Shown: positions 32,671 to 42,960, counted from the stretch's first letter. The stretch: 64,000 nt of DNA from Peptostreptococcus equinus (GCF_027125355.1 NZ_CP114052.1:1426001-1490000); one strand, 5' to 3'. Notes: generated by a model from the letters alone, not told the origin. Translations and numbers: made by a program.

Positions 32671-35154
32671 TTAGTCATGTACTATTACTGGCATTTTTTC
32701 AGTAGATAACTTGTATATTTGAGCCACTGCATTAAATGGTGTATTTATACATCCGTGTGATCCAGCATATGTATATCTGCTTCCTCCATAAACTGGTTGC
32801 CAATATGCGTCATGTATACCTATATCTCCATTAAAAGGCATCCAATATGATACTGGTGATGCATAACCCGGTCCTCTAAGTACAGCATTTCTAGTCTTGT
32901 ATGATAGAGCATATATTCCAGTTGGAGTTGCAGCTCCTGTATTAGGGTTTCCAGATACAATTGGAGTAGATACTATAGCTTTACCATCCTTTACATACCA
33001 CATATGTTGTTTTGTTAGGTCTATTTCTATAAATTCTTTTCCAATATCATCTTTACCTTCTACATATGCCTTTACTGAATAAATTGGTTTTCTATTGTCT
33101 ACAGATTTACCAGATTCTATAATTTTATATAATTCATCTGTTTCAGCTTCTCTATCGATTAACCATCCATAGTCTCCACCTTCAACCTTTATTTTATTTC
33201 CTTCAGCACCAACTATTTCTCTAGTAGTTCCAAAAGTAGAATATTTTCTGCTTATCTTTCTCACTACTTCTCTAACTTTGTCCTTACTTAATTCAGTCTT
33301 GTAATCATCTTCAATAGCTATATCAAACATTGAAAGTATATCTGTACCACCTACTGTATACTTTTCATAACCAAAGTCGTATACAACCTTCATATCAGTG
33401 TATTTGTCTAATTTATTTATAGAAGTTTTAATCCTTGGATCATCAGCCTTATTTTTCTTTTGTTTGTATGCCTTATCTGGTACACTTGTCTTTAGCTTTT
33501 GTGCTTTTACTGATTCTTTTACAAAAGCATTAACCTTTTCTGGAAGTGCCACACTACCATCAAACCCTGGGTCGACTACAAGCTTTTTCTTCTTTTCATC
33601 ATACTTTGGATGTGCACTAATCGGTTCTTTGAAATTATTCTTATTTAAGACATTTAATTGTCCAATTTTCTTATCTAATTTACTCTGGTCAAATTTTACA
33701 TTTAACTTACCATCTATGTTTTCATTCTCAAATAATGCTATCGGCCATCCAAGGAAACCTTGCTGTTTTTTAATATTTTTGGCACTCTGATCAGCGATAA
33801 ATTTCATGTCTATATCTGATCCCTTTATTGAGTCCTTAACATTATTTCTAGCATTTATATCTATCTTGTAATTATTAGTTCTAGACTTTGCCATTTTATT
33901 TATTGCGTCTGGAGTTTTGAATGATGCTTCCATACCATTTACTTTAGTATTTGGGAAGAACAAGAAATTAAATACAATACAACCAATAACATAAATTAAT
34001 ACTAATATTCCTAATATAGCTAATAGAACTTTTTTAAATTTACCTGAATATTTTTTCTCTTCTATGACTTTACCATCAGAAACTTCTTTATTTTTTATTT
34101 CTTTATCGTCTATTTTTGTTTCTTCTTTATCATCTATTTCTTTACCGTCTATTTTTGTTTCTTCTTTTTTAGTTCCATTTACTTCTGCCTTTAAAGCATC
34201 ACTATCTGTACTTGACTTAGAGTTTTCATTAGGCTTTTCTTCTTTTTTTTCAATTTCTTTAGCTATTGTAGCCCCACCTGAAGCTCCTATGGCTTTTTTA
34301 ACTACTCTCGTTTTTTCTAGGGAATATTTGTCCTTTTCAGCAAAAGTTTCTTTTTTTGATATATTGTCCTTTTTATTCAAATCCTCTTTTGCTACTATAT
34401 CCAAACTAGTTTTTTCGCTAGATAGACTTGCTTTTTTTAAACCTTGTGGCTTATTGTTTTCTGAAGACTTGTTTGAATTTTCTTTTTCTTGCAACTCTTT
34501 TTCAAGTTTACTAGCTAATGTTTCCTTCTTATTAACCGTATTTGTAAGACTTTCATTTTTTCTTTCTGACACAGTACCCTCCCCTAATTTATCTCTATTT
34601 TTTTTTATTTTCTCAGCTAACTTTTTGGATTCAGCTACTTTTACTTCATCCTCAAATGGTGCTTGAGCAATATTTATTTTTTTTATCTTATTAATATCAT
34701 CTATTTTATCTTCATCAATAATATTAATAGAACTACTATTTTTTTTTGATTCTATATATTTTTTGCCATCAGCTGGCATTATATCATGAACTGTCATTAA
34801 TGAATTTGAAGTACTATGCTGATAATTTTTATTGTTAAGTTTTCTATGATAGTATTCTTTTTCATCCTCTACAGAAATTATCCTGTCAGCTGTTTTCATA
34901 GAACCGTTAACTTCATCATGATAGATTTTTTTATAATCATTGTCTATGATGTTTTTATATCTATCTTCATAGTCATTTAAAGATTCTTGCTCTACCTTTT
35001 CCTCATAGTCATCATCTTTAAATTTCTTATCTTCAATAGTAGAATTTGATTCTTCATCATTTTTTTCATGCTTGTTTTTTTTATTAAAAAAGCCAAATAC
35101 AGATTTTTCTTTTCTTGTCTGCTTTAGCTTTTCTTTTCTACTAATTCTAGACAT
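32671..35154 (-). CDS. L,D-transpeptidase (YkuD) with long charged cytoplasmic domain
   Basis: An 827-residue peptidoglycan cross-linking enzyme. Residues 1 to ~374 are Lys/Glu/Asp/Ser-rich low-complexity cytoplasmic sequence. A membrane helix spans about 375-398 (LLAILGILVLIYVIGCIV). The outside part contains PG_binding_4-like repeats and a C-terminal YkuD domain with HDAYWQPVYG and GSHGCINTP, catalytic His800 and Cys802. It should make 3-3 meso-DAP cross-links. The cytoplasmic part is far longer than usual for the family. The ATG at 35154 follows AGAAAGGAAAG. Confidence 0.9.
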   Translation of the reverse strand: MSRISRKEKLKQTRKEKSVFGFFNKKNKHEKNDEESNSTIEDKKFKDDDYEEKVEQESLNDYEDRYKNIIDNDYKKIYHDEVNGSMKTADRIISVEDEKEYYHRKLNNKNYQHSTSNSLMTVHDIMPADGKKYIESKKNSSSINIIDEDKIDDINKIKKINIAQAPFEDEVKVAESKKLAEKIKKNRDKLGEGTVSERKNESLTNTVNKKETLASKLEKELQEKENSNKSSENNKPQGLKKASLSSEKTSLDIVAKEDLNKKDNISKKETFAEKDKYSLEKTRVVKKAIGASGGATIAKEIEKKEEKPNENSKSSTDSDALKAEVNGTKKEETKIDGKEIDDKEETKIDDKEIKNKEVSDGKVIEEKKYSGKFKKVLLAILGILVLIYVIGCIVFNFLFFPNTKVNGMEASFKTPDAINKMAKSRTNNYKIDINARNNVKDSIKGSDIDMKFIADQSAKNIKKQQGFLGWPIALFENENIDGKLNVKFDQSKLDKKIGQLNVLNKNNFKEPISAHPKYDEKKKKLVVDPGFDGSVALPEKVNAFVKESVKAQKLKTSVPDKAYKQKKNKADDPRIKTSINKLDKYTDMKVVYDFGYEKYTVGGTDILSMFDIAIEDDYKTELSKDKVREVVRKISRKYSTFGTTREIVGAEGNKIKVEGGDYGWLIDREAETDELYKIIESGKSVDNRKPIYSVKAYVEGKDDIGKEFIEIDLTKQHMWYVKDGKAIVSTPIVSGNPNTGAATPTGIYALSYKTRNAVLRGPGYASPVSYWMPFNGDIGIHDAYWQPVYGGSRYTYAGSHGCINTPFNAVAQIYKLSTEKMPVIVHD

Positions 35155-35345
35155 ATATCTTTCCTTTCTAAAATACACATATATATCTTAACATATAAAT
35201 GACTATAATCGGTAAAATTTTACTAAATTGTTACTCTTTTTTTATATAAAAAAAGCTTAAGATACAAGGCATCCAAAGCTTTTTATTTTCTTCATAATTC
35301 ATTTCATTCTTATTTATTTTCTCTAAGTCTATAACAAAATTTTTA

Positions 35346-35585
35346 CTATCCTATTTTAGTTTCTAAGAAGCTAATTAAATTATTTGCTGTTGCCATATCT
35401 TTTCTCTCAAGATCTGTAGGCTGTAATGATAATCCCATTTTTTCTTCTATTCCAAGTAAAACTTCAATAATTCCCATTGAATCCAACATCTCGTTTTCAA
35501 ATACATCTAAATCAAGATTATCCCTTATTTCATCTGTATCCATTACTTCTTCAAATATTTCTATTACATTTTCTTTAATATCCAT
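35346..35585 (-). CDS. dltC: D-alanyl carrier protein DltC
   Basis: A 79-residue acyl-carrier-like protein that carries D-alanine on phosphopantetheine. The attachment serine is Ser36 in NEMLDSMGIIEVL. Acidic helices II and III are typical. The ATG at 35585 follows GGAGGAAGAA. It is the last gene of the dlt operon, here separated from dltB by 135 bp. Confidence 0.92.
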   Translation of the reverse strand: MDIKENVIEIFEEVMDTDEIRDNLDLDVFENEMLDSMGIIEVLLGIEEKMGLSLQPTDLERKDMATANNLISFLETKIG

Positions 35586-35720
35586 TTCTTCCTCCAATAA
35601 TTATTTGATTTATACTAAAATTTTCTATTTCTGTAGACTTTGCAAAAATATCTCATTAATAATAATCTCAAATTATTGTCTATGTGTCAATATAGACTAT
35701 TAAAAATAATGAAATATTAC

Positions 35721-36884
35721 TTAAAATTTAAAAGGATAATTGTTCAAAAATCCTGAGAATATTAACATACCAAAACACACTAGATTAAATGTTATAAATA
35801 TCTGTAAATATTGATATGCTTTTTTCTTCTTATATTTTTTATGGAATTTACTCTTGGTAAATATGTCTGTCAATATTAATAAAACTCCATGATATACACC
35901 ATATAATATATAAAACCAAGTTATTCCATGCCAAAATCCCATAGTTGTCATTGTAATCATCTGTGCAACATGAGATGCATGTGCTCTTTTCTTAAATCTC
36001 TTCTTTCTCATTGAATCTAATACAAATCTAGAGAAAATATAATCTCCAAACCATCTAGATAGAGAAATATGCCATCTAGTCCAGAATTCCTTTATATCTT
36101 TACTAATAAATGGCTTGTTGAAGTTGTCTGGTGCATGCACTCCAAATATATACGATGTACCAACAGCTATCAAGCTATATCCAGCAAAGTCAAAGAATAG
36201 ATATAATGTATATGCATACATGTATAAAAACGGACTAAGTAGTGATCCATCTGCATGTATCTTACTTACAAATGTTGCATGTATAAGAGCTGCTATAGCA
36301 AATTTATATAAGACTCCCAAAAATATCTTTTTAATACCAACTAGTAAATAATTATCTACATAGTCGCTTCTATCTATTTTTTTATTTATTTCTTCTTCAA
36401 ATCTTCTAGATCTATCAATAGGTCCTGAGCTCAATGTTGGAAAAAATAGTATAAAGTAAATCATATCAAACAAATTTATTTTTTTGATTGTACCATCATA
36501 GGTTTCTATCACTATCTGTATAGTTCTAAAACTCAGATATGAAATACCAATAAATCCTATTACTCCCATCTTAGTCAATGGGCTTACTTTATTAATAATA
36601 AGTGGTAGTGTTGACATTAATAATGCCAATCTAAATATCCACTTGTTGTCTGTCTTACTTCTAATCCAGAAGTAAATATATATAAGCGCTACTTCCCAAA
36701 CCATAAATATTGCTAAGGTATTTAGCTGCTTACCAGGTCCCATAATGATGTATATCATCACTGCTGTTGCAATTAAGGCATAATATTTTATTTTTTTCTC
36801 AAATAATCCTAAGCCTATCGCAGGTATAAAACTTAGCAAAAGAATATACATATATAGGTAACCATCATATTGCGATAAATTCAT
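35721..36884 (-). CDS. dltB: Teichoic acid D-alanyltransferase DltB (MBOAT)
   Basis: A 387-residue multi-pass MBOAT-family acyltransferase. The conserved region with the active-site histidine is TMTTMGFWHGITWFYILYG. FWTRWHISLSRWFGDY is the usual upstream motif. It moves D-alanine from DltC across the membrane towards DltD. It overlaps no neighbour but lies 9 bp after dltA. Confidence 0.94.
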   Translation of the reverse strand: MNLSQYDGYLYMYILLLSFIPAIGLGLFEKKIKYYALIATAVMIYIIMGPGKQLNTLAIFMVWEVALIYIYFWIRSKTDNKWIFRLALLMSTLPLIINKVSPLTKMGVIGFIGISYLSFRTIQIVIETYDGTIKKINLFDMIYFILFFPTLSSGPIDRSRRFEEEINKKIDRSDYVDNYLLVGIKKIFLGVLYKFAIAALIHATFVSKIHADGSLLSPFLYMYAYTLYLFFDFAGYSLIAVGTSYIFGVHAPDNFNKPFISKDIKEFWTRWHISLSRWFGDYIFSRFVLDSMRKKRFKKRAHASHVAQMITMTTMGFWHGITWFYILYGVYHGVLLILTDIFTKSKFHKKYKKKKAYQYLQIFITFNLVCFGMLIFSGFLNNYPFKF

Positions 36885-36893
36885 ATAATCCTC

Positions 36894-38537
36894 CTACAAA
36901 TATTCTTCTTTCAGTTTTTTTCTATCTATCTTTCCATTGGTATTTGTAGGCATTGAATCAATTATAGCCACACTTCTTGGAATCATATATTCTGGCATAA
37001 AGTTAGATAACTCTTTCTTTATTTTGATTCCATTTTTCAAATTACCCAAGTCATTAGATTTTTTCAATTCTACTATAGCTTTTAAGAAAGCTATCTTTTC
37101 ATTCTTATATACTGGAAGCACTACAGCATTCTTTACATTAGTAACTTTTCTTAAGTTATTTTCTATATCTTCTATTTCTATTCTGTATCCATTTAATTTA
37201 ATTTGGAAGTCTTTTCTACCTGAATATTTAATATTTCCATCTTCAAGTATTGAACCTAAATCTCCAGTTCTATAAGCCCTATATCTTAAATTATCAAATT
37301 CCTTATCTTCATCAGATCTCTTGTCCAATTCTTTTTTATATTCAGCGTCTATTTCAGTCCATGGATCTATCTCTTCTACATAAAATGCTTCTAAGTTTTT
37401 AGCTTCATTTTTATAATATCCCTTTGATACTGATGGACCTATAATTATTATTTCTCCTTTTTCGCCTTTTGGAACTTCTTTTCCTTGCTCATCTACTATT
37501 TTAATCTTTGAATTTGGCATTGGAACACCTACAGGTAAGCTTTGTCCGGAGTTTATATGTTCATCACTGATGATTACATGGCTTATTCCCACTGTTGCTT
37601 CTGTTGGTCCGTATCCATTTATAACTTCAGCTTTTGGAAATCTTTCCCTTAATTTTCTAGCTGTTTCAACTGGCAATACTTCACCAATAAATAATAATTT
37701 TCTTAAATTTGGTAGTAATTCCTCTGTAAATGAATCATCAGATAGACACATTCCTATAAATGTAGGAGTTGATACCCATACATCCATATTTGATTTTTTC
37801 ATTTCTTCAAACATCAAATTAAAATCTGCTACTACCTTTTTAGATAATGAATATAAAGTCGCACCATTAGCTATACCTGGATAAAGCTGTGATACACTTA
37901 AATCAAATGAATAAGCTGGCTGATCCATAACTACTTTTTCACTTCCATCAATACCAAGTATTGGAGACATCCATTCTATAAAACTATTTAAATTATATGT
38001 TGAAATCTGAACTCCCTTTGGTTTTCCGGTAGAGCCAGATGTAAATAGTATATATGAATTTTCATCTCCTTTTACCCATTGATCATTTGGAACTTCCTTG
38101 GCCAGTTCAGTATTTTTATTTTCTTCGACTATTTCACATAAGTCCTGTCTAGATATTATTTGTACATTTTTGTAATTTTCCTTTTTATCTTCTCTATTTT
38201 CTTTATTGAAGAAATATTCACCATCTGTAAAATCAAATACCATATCTGGACATACAGCTTCAACTACATCATCCACCCTTTGCTGAGGAAATGATACGTC
38301 CATTGGAACATATGCTCTACCTGATTTTAAGGCTCCTATCATCACCGGAAGTATCATAATATCCTTATTTGCATATATGGCTACAGGATTAACTGTCTTT
38401 GAATTTCTAATTATATAGTTAGCTATAATGTCTGAAAACTTGTCTAAATCTTTGTAAGAAAGTATGTCTTCTCTTTCTATTACGGCTAGTCTATCCGTTT
38501 TTGCGTATTTTTTTACTCCATCAACTATATTTATCAT
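36894..38537 (-). CDS. dltA: D-alanine--DltC ligase DltA
   Basis: A 547-residue adenylate-forming enzyme that charges DltC with D-Ala at ATP cost. The P-loop is YILFTSGSTGKPKGVQIS, then NGYGPTEATVGIS and the YRTGDLGSI aspartate. The catalytic C-terminal lysine is in NTNGKIDRKKL. It is longer than most DltA (about 505), largely through an acidic insert near residues 380-405 (EIDAEYKKELDKRSDEDKEF). It is flanked by dltX and dltB. Confidence 0.95.
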   Translation of the reverse strand: MINIVDGVKKYAKTDRLAVIEREDILSYKDLDKFSDIIANYIIRNSKTVNPVAIYANKDIMILPVMIGALKSGRAYVPMDVSFPQQRVDDVVEAVCPDMVFDFTDGEYFFNKENREDKKENYKNVQIISRQDLCEIVEENKNTELAKEVPNDQWVKGDENSYILFTSGSTGKPKGVQISTYNLNSFIEWMSPILGIDGSEKVVMDQPAYSFDLSVSQLYPGIANGATLYSLSKKVVADFNLMFEEMKKSNMDVWVSTPTFIGMCLSDDSFTEELLPNLRKLLFIGEVLPVETARKLRERFPKAEVINGYGPTEATVGISHVIISDEHINSGQSLPVGVPMPNSKIKIVDEQGKEVPKGEKGEIIIIGPSVSKGYYKNEAKNLEAFYVEEIDPWTEIDAEYKKELDKRSDEDKEFDNLRYRAYRTGDLGSILEDGNIKYSGRKDFQIKLNGYRIEIEDIENNLRKVTNVKNAVVLPVYKNEKIAFLKAIVELKKSNDLGNLKNGIKIKKELSNFMPEYMIPRSVAIIDSMPTNTNGKIDRKKLKEEYL

Positions 38538-38548
38538 ATTATCACCTT

Positions 38549-38671
38549 CTAAAATTCATTATATATAAATGGTAGTTCTTTAAATGGCATAAATGCAAAG
38601 GCTAGTATACAAATAATTATCGCTATTGTCATTACAATTGACAATATTATATATTTTTTATTCTCACTCAT
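38549..38671 (-). CDS. dltX: DltX small membrane protein
   Basis: A 40-residue protein starting MSENKKYIILSIVMTIAIII, with one membrane helix and ending FKELPFIYNEF. The C-terminal FIYNEF-type motif is the family mark (PF12459) and is proposed to act in D-alanyl transfer with DltB/DltD. It lies between dltD and dltA. Confidence 0.88.
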   Translation of the reverse strand: MSENKKYIILSIVMTIAIIICILAFAFMPFKELPFIYNEF

Positions 38672-38674
38672 ATT

Positions 38675-39895
38675 CTACCTCTCATATATATCATATATTT
38701 TCTTACTTACATCCACCCAACCAAGAGTTCCTAGATGCATAACATCTCTTAAGTAATATTTGGTTTCACCCTTGTCACTTGTATCTACTAAGGTATAATT
38801 GTAGTCTTTAAGAATTGACTTTGTCTTATCAAAGAATACTTGTCTTTCATTTTTATCTATACCTGTATATGTATAATATCCATCCATAGCTGGAACTAAA
38901 ACTATTGTAGGTTTCACACCTAAGTCTTTACATGTATCCATAAATAATTTTAAATCATTATATTCCTGAGACTGGTGAAAATCAACATAAGCATAGAAAT
39001 TTTTCAATTTTTTCTTATTTGGTTTTATATAGGCATTGTAGTATCCCTTATCTATAGAAAGATCACTGTTACCAAGTGTTTTTTTATCTTTACCAACCCT
39101 TTGGACAGCTTCTCTTATTGCATTTTGTTTTTCTTTTTCCCAATCTATCTTTTTAATATTTTTATCATCTTTCTTATCTGGAAGCAATAGTAAATGCTCA
39201 AATAAAATTCCTTTATCCTTTAGCCCAACCATATATTCTCTAAGCGAGAAATATGGGGAAAATAAAGTTTTTATTGCCTTAGCTTTTGGAGAATTATCAT
39301 TATATATGCTTGCATATATATGTTCTGCCTTAAAATCTTTTGACTTACATAAAAGGTCTTTTACTCTATTTGTATATTCTATCTTATTCTTTTTGCTTAT
39401 TCTCGGATTTTCTAAGTATTTATAAAACTGCACTGGTGAAAACCTAGTTTCAAAGTGATGCTTTGTAACACCATTTTTTTCCATAAACCACTGCATAGAT
39501 AGGATAAGTACTACTTTTTTATCTTTATTCAAATTATCCAAACTTCCTAATACTGTAGAATGCTGTAGTGATTGTGTATAAGCTCTACCTACTGTAATCG
39601 CTCCATGTGTAGTTCTGTTGGTATCAAAGTAATAGTCAGGATGTTGCAAGGTAGAATGACTAAATTCAGATGAACCCATCATCAAAATATAATCTTCTTC
39701 ATTCACTAGCTTATTATTTGCATATACTCCCTTATCCTTTATTAAAGAGACTGGATTATGCAACATTGGATATAAGTCCTTGCTCTTTAAAAGACTATTG
39801 TTTGCTACATCTAAAAATTTATTAAATCCAATAGTGAATATAACTGATATAACTATTGGTAGTAGTATATATTTTATTTTCTTTACATTTTTCAC
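38675..39895 (-). CDS. dltD: DltD, D-alanyl transfer protein
   Basis: A 406-residue protein with an N-terminal membrane anchor (YILLPIVISVIFTIGF) and an outward SGNH-like hydrolase domain. The nucleophile motif is MGSSEFSH and the terminal catalytic pair is in YLRDVMHLGTLGW. It places D-Ala on teichoic acids. As first gene of the unit it gives the order D-X-A-B-C, as in clostridial dltDABC, rather than the bacillar X-A-B-C-D. Confidence 0.93.
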   Translation of the reverse strand: MKNVKKIKYILLPIVISVIFTIGFNKFLDVANNSLLKSKDLYPMLHNPVSLIKDKGVYANNKLVNEEDYILMMGSSEFSHSTLQHPDYYFDTNRTTHGAITVGRAYTQSLQHSTVLGSLDNLNKDKKVVLILSMQWFMEKNGVTKHHFETRFSPVQFYKYLENPRISKKNKIEYTNRVKDLLCKSKDFKAEHIYASIYNDNSPKAKAIKTLFSPYFSLREYMVGLKDKGILFEHLLLLPDKKDDKNIKKIDWEKEKQNAIREAVQRVGKDKKTLGNSDLSIDKGYYNAYIKPNKKKLKNFYAYVDFHQSQEYNDLKLFMDTCKDLGVKPTIVLVPAMDGYYTYTGIDKNERQVFFDKTKSILKDYNYTLVDTSDKGETKYYLRDVMHLGTLGWVDVSKKIYDIYER

Positions 39896-39919
39896 GTCGT
39901 CTATATCCTCATTATCATA

Positions 39920-41104
39920 TTATTTTATAATTCCATCAGCCTTACATAAATTATATAAGGTCTGCTCAAAGTTAAATTCTTTTTTTATAGCCCTCATCTC
40001 TTCTAATGCACTCTCTTTTTTCTTATTGCTTATATTGGCTTTTACCGCTCGTATCAATATATTTTTAGGTGAGTGTGACATATCTATAAATTCTAAAACT
40101 TGCGTTTTATACCCTTGTGTTTCCAATATATTTGCTCTAATTGCATCTGTATATAGAGCCGATATTCGCTCTTGTATCAGACCATACTTTGACACTATTT
40201 TCAAAGTGCTAGGCTTTATTGTAGCATTTATCTCATGCTGGCAACAAGGTACTGAAAATATCATCTTGGCATTCCATTTTATAGCATTATAAAGGGCATA
40301 ATCAGTAGCAGTATCACATGCATGTAAAGTTATTACCATATATACATTATTTTCGTACTTATAACCATTGATATCACCCAACTCAAATTTCAAATTATCA
40401 TAACCATACTTTTGCGCTGTTTGGTTGCAACTATTAATCACATCTTCTTTTAAATCTAAACCTATTATATTAACATTCATTTTTTTAATTTCAGTCAAAT
40501 AATAGTATAAAATAAAAGTAAGATATGATTTACCACAGCCAAAATCAAGGACATTCAATATTTTTTTATCCTCTCCTATATAGTCTTGAGCTATGTTTTT
40601 AACTTCATGGTCTATTATTTCTACAAATCTGTTTATTTGCTTAAATTTGTCGTATTTAGAATTTACTATTTTACCATCTTTGGTAATTACTCCTAAATCA
40701 ATCAAAGGTTCTACTACCATTCCTTCACTCAATATGTAGTTTTTTTGTTTATTATGATTCTGAACAAATTTTATTTTATTTTTCTGTTCATGCTTTTTAA
40801 AAAATATCTTTCCTTTTTTAGATATCCTCATATCGATATTAAACTCTTCAGATATTGAAGACATTTGCTTAAAATTACCTAGTAAAAATTGGATTTTTGC
40901 AGCCAAATCATCTATTTCAATATTTTCGTGAAAGACCTGTTTTTTAGTAAATTTTTCTATCTGATAAATATAAGCATCTTTTAATTTTTTTAAGTTGATT
41001 TTAACCTTATCAAACTCATACTCCACACTAGATTTATTTGAAAATACTAATCTAATTGGTTTAGTTTCTATAATTTCTTTAATATATTTTTCATCTATTA
41101 ACAT
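39920..41104 (-). CDS. SAM-dependent methyltransferase (Methyltransf_32 / METTL25-like)
   Basis: A 394-residue protein with a C-terminal class I methyltransferase domain: SAM loop VLDFGCGKSYLTFILYYYL, then IGLDLKEDV, TLHACDTATDYALYNAI and FSVPCCQHEIN. These phrases mark PF13679 proteins, related to eukaryotic METTL25. The N-terminal 150 residues are Lys-rich and may bind nucleic acid. The substrate is unknown, probably RNA. It lies 24 bp upstream of dltD and may be cotranscribed with the dlt operon. Confidence 0.83.
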   Translation of the reverse strand: MLIDEKYIKEIIETKPIRLVFSNKSSVEYEFDKVKINLKKLKDAYIYQIEKFTKKQVFHENIEIDDLAAKIQFLLGNFKQMSSISEEFNIDMRISKKGKIFFKKHEQKNKIKFVQNHNKQKNYILSEGMVVEPLIDLGVITKDGKIVNSKYDKFKQINRFVEIIDHEVKNIAQDYIGEDKKILNVLDFGCGKSYLTFILYYYLTEIKKMNVNIIGLDLKEDVINSCNQTAQKYGYDNLKFELGDINGYKYENNVYMVITLHACDTATDYALYNAIKWNAKMIFSVPCCQHEINATIKPSTLKIVSKYGLIQERISALYTDAIRANILETQGYKTQVLEFIDMSHSPKNILIRAVKANISNKKKESALEEMRAIKKEFNFEQTLYNLCKADGIIK

Positions 41105-41195
41105 ACATCTTCCCCCATTTTAAAATATATTAACACAAAAAACTTAAGTAAAACCTATTAAAAAAATAAAAAAATACTAAAATTAACGTTAAAGA

Positions 41196-41230
41196 GTGGC
41201 TGACTAGTCAAGTTCAACTATTTCAGCCAC
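41196..41230 (-). terminator. Terminator after the thiamine-binding-like gene
   Basis: GTGGCTGA (41196-41203) pairs with TCAGCCAC (41223-41230). Confidence 0.7.
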
Positions 41231-41266
41231 CCAATCTCTTATGCTGAGCATAATTATTTAAATTGC

Positions 41267-41572
41267 TTATTTTTCCAACCTTTTTCTTACTGATGCTAGC
41301 TTTTGCTCCATACTAGCCTGTTTATCTCTTCTATCATCAACTTTTATGATAGAATAAACTCTCTCAATCCCCTTATCAAATACATCTTCCTGTATTTTTC
41401 TAATAAGAGCGAAAATCTCGTCAATATCACCTTCCATTACTGTCCCCATTGGATTTAGCATGTATTTGACTTCATCTTGACCAGCCAAAATTTCTTGAGC
41501 CCCTGCAACATATTTACTTGCACTAGTTGTTCCAGTACCCAAAGGACACACTGTCAATTCTACTACTGCCAT
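41267..41572 (-). CDS. MTH1187/YkoF-type thiamine-binding-like protein (DUF77)
   Basis: A 101-residue ferredoxin-like-fold protein of the MTH1187 family (PF01910): MAVVELTVCPLGTGTTSASK, then LNPMGTVMEGDIDEIFALIR and the C-terminal VYSIIKVDDRRDK. Relatives form tetramers and some bind thiamine or its precursor. The start at 41572 follows GAGGTGAAAA. It is a single gene. Confidence 0.85.
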   Translation of the reverse strand: MAVVELTVCPLGTGTTSASKYVAGAQEILAGQDEVKYMLNPMGTVMEGDIDEIFALIRKIQEDVFDKGIERVYSIIKVDDRRDKQASMEQKLASVRKRLEK

Positions 41573-41619
41573 ATTTTTCACCTCACTCAAATTTATGTTA
41601 ATTTATTTTACTTACTTTT

Positions 41620-42174
41620 TTATGCTTCCATATTCTTGTATCTTGATCTAACATTTCTAAGCTCCACCATTTTTGCTATCTGTAGAAATCCTATTGCAAT
41701 TATAGTAAGTACAAAAAATGAATAAATTTCATACTTCTTCATATTGTCTAATAAACATACTGCTGCTCCAATTCCCATCATAATTGCGCCTGTAAAATGG
41801 AATTTTTTAATATCTTTTTCTTTATATGCCATATATAACATATATGCAGTTGATAAAATCAATATTATTCCTATTATAATTAGTATAGGATTAGTTAATA
41901 TGTTTTCTCTAATCAGATTGTTTTGAGATATTATACTAGCTCTATGTTTACTTCCTGGTTTTATAAAGAATGTAAGTGCTGTAACTAGCATCACCATCAC
42001 TGTTTGGAATATTGAATATATATTTATTCTAGTATTGCTATTAACTGCTTTTTCATAAGACATTATTTTACTTGAAGTTTGAGTTTTAGAATTAGTACTT
42101 GCCTTATACTTACTAGCCGACTTATTTGCTTTTTTCTTAGATTTTGCTCTTTTTAAATCTTTTTTAGCTGTCAT
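41620..42174 (-). CDS. Membrane protein with Lys/Ser-rich N terminus
   Basis: A 184-residue protein. The first ~45 residues are Lys/Ser/Thr-rich and disordered, starting MTAKKDLKRAKSKKKANKSA. Four hydrophobic helices follow (about 52-72, 93-112, 124-141, 148-168) and a short basic tail. I recognise no domain. Confidence 0.6.
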   Translation of the reverse strand: MTAKKDLKRAKSKKKANKSASKYKASTNSKTQTSSKIMSYEKAVNSNTRINIYSIFQTVMVMLVTALTFFIKPGSKHRASIISQNNLIRENILTNPILIIIGIILILSTAYMLYMAYKEKDIKKFHFTGAIMMGIGAAVCLLDNMKKYEIYSFFVLTIIAIGFLQIAKMVELRNVRSRYKNMEA

Positions 42175-42280
42175 TGTTTTCTCCTAAAAATTATTCTACT
42201 TAATATTATATAATATATAAATATTGCTAGTCAAATTTATCTTACCTAAAAATATGATTGTTCTCCAATCTTTAAAACAC

Positions 42281-42313
42281 AAAAGAGATACTAGAAAACC
42301 TAGTATCTCTTTT
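42281..42313 (-). terminator. Terminator of the rhodanese lipoprotein gene
   Basis: 14-bp perfect stem AAAAGAGATACTAG/CTAGTATCTCTTTT with a five-base loop. Confidence 0.88.
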
Positions 42314-42405
42314 ATGTTTTAATATTATAATTATAAATTGTAATAACAAAATTTTATTCTGTATAAAGTTAATGACCATACAAAATATTATTTTTTTATA
42401 AATTA

Positions 42406-42960
42406 TTATTTATCTTTTTCTACATCATACCCTGCATCCATCCAAGCTATAATTCCACCTGGCTGTCTGTATACATTTTTAAATCCAGCTTCTTGAGCTA
42501 TTACAGCACCAACGTCAGATCTTTCGCATCCTACGAATCCACAATAAACTACTACTTTCTTATCTTTCTTATCTCCTAGAGCTTTGATATATGCATCTTT
42601 TTGTTCTGGAGTTACTTTGTCCATTGTAATAGGCAATTCAGCATTTACTGCACCTGGTATTCTATTAGCCTTAAAGCTCTTGGCAGGCATTGTATCAACT
42701 ATAACCATATCTTCCTTAGCATCAATCCATTTTTTTAGTTCTTCAGTTCCAACTAATTTATATTTTCCTTTTTCTTTAGCATTTACTAACTTCATTGAAG
42801 CTTTTTCAATCTTCATTTCATCCCCATCTTTAGCTGTACCAATTTTCTTATTAGTCGCTTCAGTGGCATCTTTTTTGTCACCATTAGAACCACTTGAACA
42901 TGCAGTAAGCGTAAGTGTTAAAGCACATAAAATAGCAAAAACTCTAGCAAATTTTTTCAC
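42406..42960 (-). CDS. Rhodanese-domain lipoprotein
   Basis: A 184-residue exported lipoprotein starting with GTG behind AGGAGGTATTAAC. The signal ends in the lipobox LTACSSGS. After a polar linker comes a single rhodanese domain (about 68-180) with the persulfide cysteine in VVYCGFVGCERS. It probably handles sulfane sulfur at the outer face of the membrane; the acceptor is unknown. Confidence 0.88.
   Translation of the reverse strand: MKKFARVFAILCALTLTLTACSSGSNGDKKDATEATNKKIGTAKDGDEMKIEKASMKLVNAKEKGKYKLVGTEELKKWIDAKEDMVIVDTMPAKSFKANRIPGAVNAELPITMDKVTPEQKDAYIKALGDKKDKKVVVYCGFVGCERSDVGAVIAQEAGFKNVYRQPGGIIAWMDAGYDVEKDK

Noticed and set aside
33398..34666. Long plus-strand frames of up to 200 codons
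   Set aside because: They lie opposite the Lys/Glu-rich part of the L,D-transpeptidase gene; Phe/Ser-rich shadow coding with no RBS.
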